A stretch of DNA of 64,000 nt from Platycarya strobilacea (Eukaryota > Streptophyta > Magnoliopsida > Fagales > Juglandaceae), in assembly GCA_036898215.1 (NCBI GenBank), contig CM072548.1, forward strand, positions 14,457,730 through 14,521,729, read 5' to 3'. Below, one piece after another: positions 34,027 through 44,879 of this stretch (the stretch's first letter is position 1; each line of letters begins with the position of its first letter). Both the position numbers and the translations under genes were made by a program. The notes below the pieces were generated by a model. It made no database searches. It was not told where the DNA came from and saw only the letters and a program-made list of their open reading frames with translations.

Positions 34027-37000
34027 ATGGATAACATTGCAGCTTCATTTGGTGAAGGTTAATCCAACAGTCGGCCTCCACTCTTTTGCAGAGACAATTA
34101 CTCATTCTGGAAAGTTAGAATGAGAATATTCCTTCAGACTCAAGGTCGAGAAATCTGGAAATGCATTGTAAATGGACCTTATATTCCAACAAAAGTGATT
34201 GATGGAGTAAAGGTCAAAAAGGAAGAAGAAGAGTTTGATCGTGAAGACGATAGACTTTATACTTTGAATTTAACTGCTATGAATTTATTATATAATGCTC
34301 TTAATGGTAATAAGTTTAATAGAGTAATGACTTGCGCTACAGCAAAGGAAATTTGGGATAACTTGAAAGTTACTTATGAAGGAACTTCTCAAGTCAAGGA
34401 ATCAAAAATTTATATTCTTACTCATGAATATGAAATGTTTAAGATGAATGATGATGAATCTATTTGTAGTATACACACTCGTTTTACTAACATCATAAAC
34501 AGCTTGACAGCTCTTGGCAAAGTTTAGTCCAAAGTGGAGATAGTAAGAAAAATTATCAACTCTCTACCAAAACGTTGGGAGTTAAAAGTAACAGCGATTC
34601 TTGAAGCTAGAGACCTCAAGAAGCTCGAAGTGAATGAACTCATCGGGTCACTTATCACCCATGAGTACACATTGAAAATAGGAGAAGAAGAAGAAAAGCC
34701 AAAGAAGAGCTTGGCACTTAAAGCTGTCCCATATGAAAGTGAAAGTGATGAAGATGAGGAAAATGACGACAAAGATGAAGAAGTTGCAATGATAATAAGA
34801 AGAATTCAGAGGTTCTTAAAGAAAAATAAAACTCCTCCAAGGAAATCTTTCAAAAAGTTTTCCAAAAAAATTCAGGTAAAAATGACACTTTAATTTGTTA
34901 TAAATGCAATAAGTCTGGTCATATCAAGTCAGATTGTCCTCTGCTAAAGAAAGATCAAAACAAAGGCAAAAAAGCAATGAAAGTTATATGGGATGATGAT
35001 TCAAGTAGCTCAGATAGTGAAGCAAGCAATGGAGAATCATCAAATCTTTGTCTTATGGCTAAAGATGACATTGAGGTAACAAATTTTGATAATATTGAAG
35101 ATCCTTCATATGAAGAATTGCAAAATGTTTTAGAAGAGGTATATGAGGAATTTGAAAAATTGGGTATCAAGTATACTATTTTGAAAAAGAAAAATTCTTA
35201 TTTAACAAACGAAATTGATATTTTAAGAAAAGAAAATATTGTTTTGAAAGATGAAAATTTTGAGTTGAAGAAAAAGAAAATTGATTTAAAAATATTATTG
35301 AAAACTTTACGAATGGAAAAAAAATTTTGAAAAACTTCTTGGTAGTCAAAGATGTGTTTTTGACAAGGCAGACTTAGGATATATGCCAAAACAAAAATAC
35401 AAACCTTATAAAAACTTTTTTGATAATCCTTCTACATCAAAGTCTAATATTCAAAATTCTTTTCATAAAAATAATTTTGTTAAAAAAGGATACTATTATA
35501 ATCACTCAAGTTCTTCATATATGTTACATGCTATTTGCAATTTTTGTAATAGAAATGGTCATAATTATCATGCTTGTCCTATTAGAAGAAAACATACAAT
35601 GACTATTAGGGCCATATAGGTACCTAAACATCTTGTTTCTTCTGATACTAATAAATAAAGGACCTGAAGAACTTGGGTACCAAGAATTGTTTTTAATTGC
35701 TTTTGTAGGTATACATGAAGTATTCTACAGGTAAAAATAAATGATTTTTAGATAACGGATACTCAAGATACGTGACAGAAGACAAAACTAAATTCATTGA
35801 CTTCACTTCTAAAGAAAAAGGATGTGTGATATTTGGAGACAATTCAAAAGGGAAGATCATGGAAATAGAAGGAAAGATCACCAAGACTTAGTACAAGATG
35901 CAACCAAATAGTGGAAACATGTAAAAGATCATCCAGCAAATTCTAGGAGAACCTTCACGAGGTGTAAGTACTCAATCATCTCTTAGAAATATTTGTAATC
36001 ACACACTTTTTCTATCTCAAATTGAACCCAAAATATTGATGAAACTCTTATTGATAAATCATGGATTCTATTTGTGCAAGAAGAACTAAATTAATTTGAA
36101 AGAAATAATGTATGGACATTTGTTCCTAGACCTAAAAATTATGCTGTTATTGGAACAAAATGAGTTTTTAGAAATAAGAAAGATAAGTCTAAAATCATTA
36201 CTAGAAATAAGGCTCGACTTGTAGCCCAAGGTTTCAACCAAGAAGAAGGAATCGATTATGATGAGACATATGCACTAGTCGGAAAATTAGAAGCTATTCG
36301 AATGCTACTTGCATATGCTTGTTATAAAGATTTCAAACTTTTTCAAATGGATGTTAAAAGTGTTTTCTTAAATAGTTTTTTTATTGAAAAATGTTTTTCA
36401 AGAGGAAAGATTGATATAACTCTTTTCATCAAGTATGAATAGAATGATATTCTTCTAATTCAAATTTATGTAGATGATATAATATTTTGTGCTACTAATG
36501 AATATGTGTCAAGTTTTTGCTAAGACTATGCAGGAAGAATTTGAAATGAGCATGATGAGAGAGCTTACATTTTTTCTCGGATTGCAAATTAAGCAAGCAA
36601 AAAGTGGGACATTCATCAATCAATCGAAATATATTAAGGAATTGCTGAAGACGTTTGGGATGGAAGGTGCTAAGGAAACTGGAACACCAATGAGCCCATC
36701 CACTAAACTTGATAAAAATGAAACCGGTAAACCAGTTGACTCGAAAGTATATCGATATATGATTGGTAGCTTATTATATTTGACAGCCAGTAGACCAGAT
36801 ATTATGTTTAGTATGTGCTTATGTGCACACTTTCAATCATCTCCAAAAGAATCACATTTAATTGCAGTTAAGCGCATTCTTAGATATCTTAGTGGTACAA
36901 TTAACTTAGGGTTATGGTATCCTAAGCATACATCTTTCGATCTAATCAGCTACACAGATGCAGATTATGCTGGCTGTAAAATAGATCGAAAAAGCACTAG

Positions 37001-37419
37001 TGGAGCATGTCACTTCTTAGGTCGTGCACTAGTTTCCTGGTTTAGTAAAAAAATAAAATTCTGTTGCACTATCTACTGCTGAGGCAGAATATGTTGCTGC
37101 GGGTAGTTGTTTTGCTCAAATTCTTTACATGAAGCAACAACTTGAGGATTTTAAACTTATGTACAATCATATTCCAATCAAATGTGATAATACAAGTGCT
37201 ACAAATCTTTTAAAGAATCCAATACAACATTCTCGGATCAAACATATTGAAATTAGATATCATTTTCTTAGAGATCATGTGCAGAAGGGCGATATTGTAT
37301 TATAATTCACTAGTACACATGATCAATTGGCAGACATTTTCACAAACCCCCTACCAGAAGATAGACTATGCATGATTAGAAGAGAAATAGGAATGATGCA
37401 TGCCATGGATATCTGCTAG
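34027..37419 (+). pseudogene. Decayed Copia gag-pol, integrase missing
   Basis: Gag starts at ATG 34027 and shows RPPLFCRDNYSFWKVRMR, a UBN2-type core to about 34750, an acidic/Lys linker, and the knuckle CYKCNKSGHIKSDC at about 34899-34940. A second coiled, knuckle-containing stretch follows (35000-35600). Protease residue (about 35742-35890) reads LDNGYSRYVTED, where LDSGCSRHM is usual. Integrase is absent: protease remnant runs almost directly into RT (NVWTFVPRPKNYAVIGTK near 36100, QMDVKSVFL near 36345). An internal RT deletion precedes YVDDII (about 36469). RNase H to 37419 is well preserved (SRPDIMFSMCLCAHFQ, TDADYAGCKIDRKSTSG, STAEAEYVA, DQLADIFTNPLPEDR). The gag wording resembles the SIRE lineage. 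Several stops; not autonomous. Confidence 0.88.
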
Positions 37420-37447
37420 ATACTTTTATTTCATTATCTTAAATGAC

Positions 37448-37858
37448 CTACAGAAACTTGAGACGTTTAGCCTCATCATTCAAATGCATTTGCTCCTCAT
37501 AAATTATCATGCCATCCTTGTCTAAAGGATTAGGCAATCGAAATGCAGAGGCAAGTAAGGATTTTAAATCCTTATTCTGTTTTTTTAAGTCTACTATTTT
37601 TTTGTTAGACTCTTGAACAAATCGTTGAAGAATATCGATCTTCTCATTAAGCTTCTCTATCTCGCGGGTTTTGGACTGCAACCGAGCAGAAAAAGCAACA
37701 ATGGAAGATAAGTATCGAGTCCCGAGACCTACAAGCTCGTACATGGCATCATGATCTGATTTATTAGCCAAATCAGTGTTTTGCTGCTTCATGGCACTTA
37801 CGACAGATGCAGAAATAGATTGATTACGAGAAGCACTGAAGGAGAATTGATGAGCCAT
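37448..37858 (-). CDS. Antisense ORF 1 in Copia element, coiled-coil protein of unknown function
   Basis: 136 codons from ATG 37858, intact, on the strand opposite to gag-pol and between pol and the 3' LTR. Residues about 55-100 form a heptad coiled coil (SARLQSKTREIEKLNEKI, ILQRFVQ, VDLKKQNKDLKSLL). The C-terminal 35 residues are mixed-charge. The frame shares an ordered pattern with antisense ORF 2: S.RL..R..E...LN..I.IL, then LK..NKDL..L, so the two appear to be duplicates. Upstream on its own strand TTTATAAAAG (37941-37950) lies about 85 bases before the ATG, a good TATA box, suggesting separate transcription. No known family is recognised. It could affect the element by antisense RNA or by protein; neither is shown. 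Confidence 0.7.
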   Translation of the reverse strand: MAHQFSFSASRNQSISASVVSAMKQQNTDLANKSDHDAMYELVGLGTRYLSSIVAFSARLQSKTREIEKLNEKIDILQRFVQESNKKIVDLKKQNKDLKSLLASAFRLPNPLDKDGMIIYEEQMHLNDEAKRLKFL

Positions 37859-37940
37859 TAAGATTTTGTAAAGAGAGAATGAAGATGAACTATAACAATG
37901 AAAAGAAGATTTGATGCGGATTAGATAAAGTTAAGGATTG

Positions 37941-37950
37941 CTTTTATAAA
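37941..37950 (-). promoter_or_regulatory. TATA box for antisense ORF 1
   Basis: Minus strand TTTATAAAAG, 83-92 bases upstream of ATG 37858. Confidence 0.5.
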
Positions 37951-38060
37951 GATGGAAATAAGCAGAAGACAAACTGTCATCTCTTCAAATCTTACTTAGT
38001 CAGGCTTACAAGATATGCTGGATGCATATTGTCAAAAGTTACCGAACTAAGCTAACGAGA

Positions 38061-38504
38061 TTAATTATAATTGTCCCTGTTTCTCTCGTGAAACGCTACC
38101 ATTATCTGCTGATGTTGACTCTGTACTTGAACTCTTACTCGTTTCGATTCCTCTATTTGAAATTTCAAAACACGAGCTAATTCCGTCAAATCTTTATTTT
38201 CTTGCTTTAACCTCTTATTCTTTCTGCCTTTATTTGCAAGCTTTTGATGCAGAATAGATATTTGATTGTTAAGTCGATCAACCTCATTTGCCCTCGCTAG
38301 TAATCTCCGAGACATGGTCATAACAGAGGCAGCATATTGAGCACTGAGAGTTCTTGATGCTGCAACAACCTCAGAATCAGTTCTATTTGAAAAATGCATT
38401 TCTGCTTCTATCATGGTGTTGACAACCTCATGAGATAAAATGACTGGTTGAGACGGTTCCTGATTCAAATCCGGAAGATTATCAGACGAAATTTTTTCTG
38501 CCAT
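38061..38504 (-). CDS. Antisense ORF 2 in Copia element, coiled-coil protein related to ORF 1
   Basis: 147 codons from ATG 38504 (the open frame extends to a TTG at 38594, not used). The N terminus is acidic and Pro-rich (DNLPDLNQEPSQPV). Residues about 65-125 form a coiled coil with the same landmarks as antisense ORF 1 (SRRLLARANEVDRLNNQISIL, LKQENKDLTELA). The C terminus is Gln/Arg-rich. A TATA-like GTTTAAAAGA (38583-38592, minus strand) sits about 80-90 bases upstream, the same spacing as in ORF 1. Intact in spite of large deletions in gag-pol. Function unknown. Confidence 0.7.
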   Translation of the reverse strand: MAEKISSDNLPDLNQEPSQPVILSHEVVNTMIEAEMHFSNRTDSEVVAASRTLSAQYAASVMTMSRRLLARANEVDRLNNQISILHQKLANKGRKNKRLKQENKDLTELARVLKFQIEESKRVRVQVQSQHQQIMVAFHERNRDNYN

Positions 38505-38569
38505 TCTATCGTTTTGAATAAACAAAAACTGGATCAATGAATGGGGTGAAAATTTATTCGAGTATCCGA

Positions 38570-38999
38570 CAGGTGAAAACGGTCTTTTAAACAACTTTCA
38601 AATCTCGATAATATTTAATTTTTCGACAATATCACGCGGATTTAAATCTGCTTTCGCACCGACTGCTAAAGCTAGGCCTCCAACCTTTGCAGGTTTTGTC
38701 AGACACGCGTGGCTCCGCACCGAATTGCCAGAGTTAGACTTCCAACATTTGCAGGTTTTGTCGGACATGCATGGCTCCTCACCGCATTGCCAGAGCTAGG
38801 CCTGCAACTTTTGCTGTCTTTGTCGGACACGAATAATTTTAATTATTCAACTTCAAATCTCTGGAACATCTAATTCATCAATAACATCAAACGGATTTAA
38901 ATCTTCTTCCGCATCGAGATGATAAAATTCGGCTTCAACCTTTGCATGTTTTGTCGAACACGTGTGGCTATGCACCGAATTCTCTACAGTCTCTACTAA
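38570..38999. repeat. Tandem and duplicated repeats upstream of antisense ORF 2
   Basis: Three adjacent imperfect copies of about 62 bp (38656-38716, 38717-38779, 38780-38831) share GCACCGAATTGCCAGAG-like and TTTGCAGGTTTTGTCGGACA words. In addition 38570-38710 is repeated with divergence at 38862-38985 (shared CGGATTTAAATCT). On the minus strand this is the region 5' of antisense ORF 2, so it may act as promoter or enhancer DNA. Confidence 0.75.
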
Positions 39000-39246
39000 T
39001 GCAACGTTTTATTTGTCTATTGGTTATTGTAGGAATATATCTTATTGAGCTAATTATGATTCCTTTTTAATGATGCCAAAAGGGGGAGAAGTTTTAGACT
39101 AGAACATTAACATTGTTTAAATTGCTAAACTTGTTATATATGCTTGGAATTATATTTATATTTTTGCTTGGAAAACTAACGCACATTCTCAGGGGGAGCT
39201 TAAGTATTAATACAGGTTTCAGGTTCTATTAAGTATTTGTCATCAT

Positions 39247-39261
39247 CAAAAAGGGAGAGAT
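39247..39261 (+). other. Polypurine tract of Copia element
   Basis: CAAAAAGGGAGAGAT lies directly before the 3' LTR. Confidence 0.8.
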
Positions 39262-40653
39262 TGTTGAACTCAAGGTTTCAAGTTTCATGTAAATCTATAC
39301 ATGGATTTTGATGATAACAAATGAATTCAAAAAATAAAGGAGTCTCAAGCTCAAGTTGTCCACACAATAGAATCAAGCACATCAAGGAAGAAAGCATAAG
39401 CAAGAAGGGAACAAGTTCACATTAAAATCATAAAGTAATTTTGTAAATCTCTTAAAAATTCGAAATTAGGATTAAGGCTCAAAATTAATATTTTATCATA
39501 AAGCATTAAAATACATTTTCCACATGTGCATGAATATTTTGAAAATTAAATTTGAAAATTTTGAAAGATGATTGATTGTCATCTTTCACATGTGCATGAC
39601 ATGATTAAAAGTTTGAATTTTGAAAATATTAAGATACTTGATTGCCATCTTTCACATGTGCATGATATGATTAAAGGTTTGAACTTTGAAAATATTAAGA
39701 TGATTGATTGTCATCTTTCACATGTGCATATTTTATTTGAATATTTTCAAAAGTGATGGATACTTTTCTTGACTTATGCAAAAAGTAGATATTTTTGTTT
39801 GAAAATTTTGAAAAGTAAAGTGTGCTCCTTTTGTCATATGCAGAAAGTAAAAGATTAGATTTGAAATTTTTGAAAAGTAAAGTGCGCTCCTTTTGTCACA
39901 TGTAAAAAGTAAAAAGATTTGATTTGAAATTTTTGAAAAGTGAATGATTATGTCTTTGACATGTTAATCTTTTTAAATTTGAATATGAAGTCTCATATGC
40001 CTATAAATAGATCATTTGAGAGCTTCACATTCACAACACCAAGCGCATACAACATTCATTCAAAAAGTTTTCATTCTCTCTTCTCTAAGCATTGAGCCTT
40101 AACCCTTGTTCATTTTGAGAGATATAGTTTGAGCTGTATTGTTTCTATCTCACTCATTGAGGAGTGTATTTTGATAGTCTACCCACTATCAACTCTTGTA
40201 TTTGTAAGAGGGTGCGTATAACCCTTGTGTGTGTAGAAGGTGTTCTACACGGGGAATAGTTAAATCACCAAGTGTGAGGTGATTGGAAGTGTAGAAGGTG
40301 TTCTACACGGGGAATAGTTAAATCACCAAGTGTGAGGTGATTGGAAGTGTAGAGGGTGTTCTACACGGATTCTTTGGAGCGGTGCTGCTCAAAGGTGTAA
40401 TAGGTTTCTATCTCCACCTAAAGGAGATTAAATCGTGGATTTGGGGATCCTCAAGAGGTAGCTTGAGGTGAGAACGTAGGCAGTGGGGCCGAACCTCGTA
40501 AACATACTGAGTTTGCTTCTCTCTTACCTTTACTCTTTATATTTATTACTGTTTCATATTTTATTTATATTTTATATTGTATACTTGATTTATAATTGTT
40601 AATTTTTTTACAACTCAATTCACCCTCCTCTTGTGTTAGTCATCTGGGCAACA
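39262..40653 (+). mobile_element. 3' LTR of Copia element (1392 bp)
   Basis: Near-identical to 32452-33778 but about 65 bp longer because the 63 bp internal repeat is present three times (39560-39735) instead of twice. TATA box CTATAAATAG at 40001-40010. Ends GGGCAACA and is followed by AATTT (40654-40658). Confidence 0.95.
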
Positions 40654-40699
40654 AATTTGATTAGTTTTCATGGTATAAATAATAATATTATAAGTATAT

Positions 40700-40890
40700 T
40701 ATTTAGAAGAGTAATACTACTCATCATCCCATTTTTCATCATCCTCTCATCATTTTATGATATGGTATTAAATGATTGAATATTATTTATTAATGATTAT
40801 GTTTTACTTATTAACCTATCATCTAATACCACATCATGAGATAATGAGAGAATGACGAGAAAATGAATGATAAATATATTTATTCTATTT
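40700..40890. repeat. MITE-like imperfect inverted repeat in hAT interior
   Basis: CTCTCATCATTTTATGATATGGTATTA (from about 40744) pairs with TAATACCACATCATGAGATAATGAGAG (ending about 40850). It is bordered by TACTACTCATCATCCC-like sequence. A related stretch occurs at 27685-27735. Confidence 0.6.
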
Positions 40891-41517
40891 AAAAATTAAT
40901 TGGTGTTTATACATTAGTTAATATTAATATTACTATTAATATAAATTAGCTCATACATTGATATTTATACATTAGCCAATATACTATTATCTCATTTAAT
41001 TATCAATCTAGGATTGTAATAATCTAGGGTTTAGAATTTAGGATTTAGGGTTTGAACTTTGGACTTACTAAATGTCTATTATATTATAAAGAAATTATTT
41101 TGAATAAGTTTGTGCTTATAAAATTATAACTTTATGCAATAATATTATAAGCTATTACATTAGTAACTTATAATACCTTGGTGTTTATAGTTTTATACAT
41201 TACTAACCTTGAAACATTAATATTACATTAGTAACTTATAATATATTAGTGTTTATACATTAGTATTTATAAATTAGTATTATGCATTATTACATACCTC
41301 ATTAATTTATGATACATTATGATATTTTATTATTTATTAACTTATAATACATCATTACTTATATATTAGTGTTTAAATTTGTATATATTAGTATTACAAA
41401 TTATAACATTAGTAATTCTTCATATAATAGTGTTTATAATTATATATGTCTATCATATTATGAGTAAATTATTTGGAAACAATAATTAATTTAATTATCT
41501 ATCTATAATAGTTATAT
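40891..41517. other. AT-rich hAT interior, no gene
   Basis: Long runs of TTATAATA and ACATTAGT words, internally repetitive; no open frame of interest. Confidence 0.6.
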
Positions 41518-41793
41518 ATGAAAATACATGTATTTTTTTTACATTTATATGCAAAATGTCGGAGTCGGAGTCAGATATATAGTCGGCATCGGAGTCAAAA
41601 TCAAAGTTGGAGTCAGAGTCGGGTTACAAGTCGAAGTCAGTATGTTGGAGTGGAAGTCGGCAAAACTTCACTGCCGACTCCAACTCCAACTTTAGTCAAA
41701 GTTTTTTCTCCGACTCCAACTCCTACTGTCAGAGTCAGAGTGGAATCGGGGCAGAGTCGGATTATCAGATTTTTGCTCAACCCTAGGAAGGGA

Positions 41794-42576
41794 GCTACAC
41801 AGGGAGTCCGTAAGAAAAATGGAATTGAAAGAGCAGCTGAGCCACATTTATAGATTTGGAAGCCAAAGCAACCTAAAAATCCGATGGAAGCCTCTACATA
41901 GGTACAAATTCAAAACCCTTTGATTGTGGAAAATTCTAACATTGTTGTTGGTACTGAGTTGAAAGAAATGAAGGAGAGTCATGATGTGGTTGTTTTTGAG
42001 AAGTCAAAATCCCTAGAGGGCCATGTGATAATGTTTTTATTGATTTGTTAGTGGAGGATGGGGGGAGACTCTGTGGGGTCACATCATGTGGCTAAAATAA
42101 TGCCAATGGTGGTTGCTGGCTCTGAGGAAAGATTGGCCAAAGTGGAATTGGGGAATTCCAATAATAATTCTATGCAGGAAATACACTCTAGAGTTGTGAC
42201 TGAAATTGAGCTAATAGTGGTGGAGGAGGGTGTTGTGGAGGTAGTTGAAACTCGGTTGGCAGTATCACTAGGTGAGATGATGGCTATAGAGGAACTTGTT
42301 GAAAATGGGGAAGAGGGCTCTATGTTGGGGGAAGATCTCGAAGGCAATCTTCAGGTGAATCATCTGGTGGGTATGATTCAGATTGATAGAGAGGAGCTAC
42401 AATCTAATATCATTGTCAGTAACTATGCCTTGGAGCTTGAGGAGAAAAGGGTCAAGCATTTGTGTAAACAAAAAGAGTACCCATCGGATGATTATACTGT
42501 TAGTCTAAACATGTGTCAAAGGTTGGACAAATTCTTAGAAGTTCATCTTGAGTTCCTAGCAAACCCGTTTGTTTGA
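41794..42576 (+). pseudogene. LINE ORF1, 3' part
   Basis: Continues the ORF1 frame after the hAT insertion (GATQGVRKKNG, then IWKPKQ after a TAG). It runs through a low-complexity Glu/Val-rich tail, ending at 42576 just before the ORF2 start region. At least three stops. Confidence 0.75.
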
Positions 42577-42597
42577 ACTTATGATTTGTAAACCTAT

Positions 42598-43284
42598 GTT
42601 TTGAACATCCGTGGGATTAGATCTTTACAGACCAGACTTTGTAAGTTGATGAGGAAGTTTCAATTTAATTTCATTATGTTAGTGAAATCATTTATTGATG
42701 AAAGTTGCTTGGATAAGTTGAAGAATAGTCTGAATTTTGAGAATAGTTTTGTAATCAATGTGTTGGTGGTAAATTGTGGTTGCTTTGGAGAGATGGTCTT
42801 GAGATTTCAATTAAAAGCTATAGTTCTCAGCATGTTTCAGTTTTGCTTAAGACTAACTCTTGTTTTGTGGTTATCTCTATGGTTTATGCTAAATGTAATC
42901 ATATGGAGAGGAGAGATATTTGGAGATTAATACAAATGGATGTGGTTCAAGGTTCACCTTTGCTTTGTCTTGGTGATTTTAATACTATTCATGGGGATGA
43001 TGAATGGAATGGTGGGAGGTCACGCTTGAGAGTTGCTATGGATGAATTCAATGAGTTCATAGAAACTTGTGGGCTTTCAGAAATGAGATCAATGGGTAGC
43101 AAGTTTTCTTGGTGTAATGGCCAAAGTGGTTTGGCTAGATATTGGTCGAAACTTGATATATGTCTTTTAAACCCTTTGGCAGTGGATTTATTACCTGATG
43201 CTTATTGTCATTATTTGCCTCGTTCGACCTCGGACCACTCGCCAATGTCTTTTGTCTTGAAGATTTCAGTGTGTCGATATGGTC
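42598..43284 (+). pseudogene. LINE ORF2, endonuclease domain only
   Basis: AP-endonuclease-like domain of an L1-type LINE: NIRGIRS (equivalent of WNxRG) near 42601, then after a frameshift VVISMVYAKCNHMERRDIW, LCLGDFNTI, MGSKFSWCNGQ and STSDHSPMSFVL. The position where a catalytic Glu is expected after the first strand reads LVKSF, a probable E-to-K change. Reverse transcriptase is absent: the frame stops at 43284, where the Athila LTR appears to start. Confidence 0.85.
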
Positions 43285-44696
43285 TGATGAATATGCAAAA
43301 ATACATTTTAAATATCCTAATATTGAATTAAAATACTAAACTGTGAACAAAAATAAAAAGATATAATTTCTTTTATTGAATTTAATTTTATTTATATTAA
43401 GATGTCTTTAAGTATTATCCATTTTTTTTTTTACTTATTTTTATTTCTTTGTTGGTGTTTGAAAGAGTGAAAGATCACATGAGCCCATTTCTTTGAGATG
43501 CATTCATGTTCGGCCTTTCAAGAAAAATACATCATGTGGGCTTCAACAAGGAAAAAGGCGATATTCAACTGCTCATGGACCCAATCCACTTCGAGCTTAG
43601 CAAGCCGCAACCCAACTTGTTATGATCAGAATTGAAACACAACCACACCTCCACACGCCGGCTTCACTTCATGGGCCAGACTTTAATTGAAACACATGAC
43701 ACTTCATGGGAGGTTAAATGGACCCTCAGTAACTCTCAAACCTGGCCCACAATTCACTAATGGAGGACACGGCATCACTTGGGTTGGACTTTAAAGGAAG
43801 CACAGCACTTGAAAATGGGGAGGGCACCGATTGCAGATATATGTATGTTAATGTATACATACATATACATACATGCAGAATTGGAACAGGAGACCCGGAC
43901 GTGAACGAAATACAACGGAGAATGAAAATTTCTATGATCGCCGTTTCATTTATTTTTTTTGTTTTGGAAATTTTTATTATCGATCATGTATATAGATAAC
44001 TCAATTTTCATGTAGGGTTAGAGATGACTTTATATACTAAATTGTATTTTTAATTTATTTTTAATTCATGTATTTGATTATTAATTTATTAAAAACTCTT
44101 TATTTTATCATTCTCAATTTATGACTGATATTTTTTTTTTCGAATGATCATATAATTTATTTTGTTTATGGATTTAATCATGTTTTTTCTATTGAATGGA
44201 TTAGTTTTTTTATTATGTTTGGATCAATTGATTGTCTACATTGATTTAATTCTCTACTGCAATATTATCTCCTGGGTATATTATCATTATTGGGTTTTCT
44301 CAATATGGATAATAATTTGTATGATTTGAGAGTGATGAATGATTTTTCAGATGGTTACATTTGATTTATTTTTGGTTTATAGTTATATATCTTCCAAATG
44401 GAATTTTTGAAATTAAATTCTCAATTTAATTATCAATAAATTAAAATAATTAAAATATCAGACATGTGCAAGGAATTCCCGACACTATATTGTTCGACAA
44501 TTTGAGTAAACTTCTTCTGTTAATTATTTAGTTTAATTTTCATTTGCATTTAAAATTAATTTTTATTTTCTCATTAATCATTTAATATTTTTTTTAGTTT
44601 CTTTACTATTTCTACTATTCTTTTAATTTGTCTCCATGTGGAATCGACACCCCAAAGTTATACTTCAACCACTGCATTATTCTTTAGGCGTAATCA
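43285..44696 (+). mobile_element. 5' LTR of Athila-type Ty3/gypsy element
   Basis: The right end ...GCGTAATCA is fixed by the primer site and by similarity of 44140-44696 to 1-516. The left end TGATGAATATGC is inferred from where LINE coding stops, so it is tentative. The middle (43460-43800) is GC-richer with several ACTTCATGG words. No gene inside. Confidence 0.65.
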
Positions 44697-44701
44697 AATT
44701 T

Positions 44702-44718
44702 TAGCATCGTTGTTGGGG
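44702..44718 (+). other. Primer binding site, tRNA-Asp type (degenerate)
   Basis: TAGCATCGTTGTTGGGG five bases after the LTR resembles TGGCGCCGTTGCCGGGG, the complement of plant tRNA-Asp used by Athila elements. Differences are transitions. Confidence 0.75.
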
Positions 44719-44879
44719 AGACGGTAGAAGAATTGTTAGTTTTTTCTTTTCAGCAGTTTGTAAAGGCGGTAACTTCGTTCCCTCTTTTAACTTTCTGCAC
44801 CTTTATTTTATTTTTTTTAGTCTTGCATTTTTTTATTTTTCTATTGTTACCTTGCATGCATAATAGGTATAAGGACACA

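Larger units (their letters stand above)
32028..41785. mobile_element. Non-autonomous hAT element carrying a nested Copia
   Basis: The ends are perfect 12 bp inverted repeats TAGGGTTGAGCA / TGCTCAACCCTA with an 8 bp duplication in LINE ORF1. Subterminal regions hold many GACTCCGACT / AGTCGGAGTC words (32050-32145; 41555-41765) in opposite orientation, as expected of transposase-binding subterminal repeats. Without the nested Copia (32452-40653) the element is about 1.5 kb, AT-rich and lacks a transposase. A TTAGGGTTTAGAATTTAGG stretch near 41027-41054 is only a degenerate telomere-like word. Confidence 0.88.

Noticed and set aside
38505..38594. Thirty-residue extension of antisense ORF 2
   Set aside because: Begins at TTG and overlaps the TATA-like element; ATG 38504 is preferred.
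39568..39756. Open frame with a repeated CHLSHVHDMIK peptide
   Set aside because: It is the translation of the 63 bp LTR repeat and is not preserved in the 5' LTR.
41027..41054. TTTAGGG-like words suggesting an internal telomere tract
   Set aside because: Only a few degenerate copies; part of AT-rich hAT interior.
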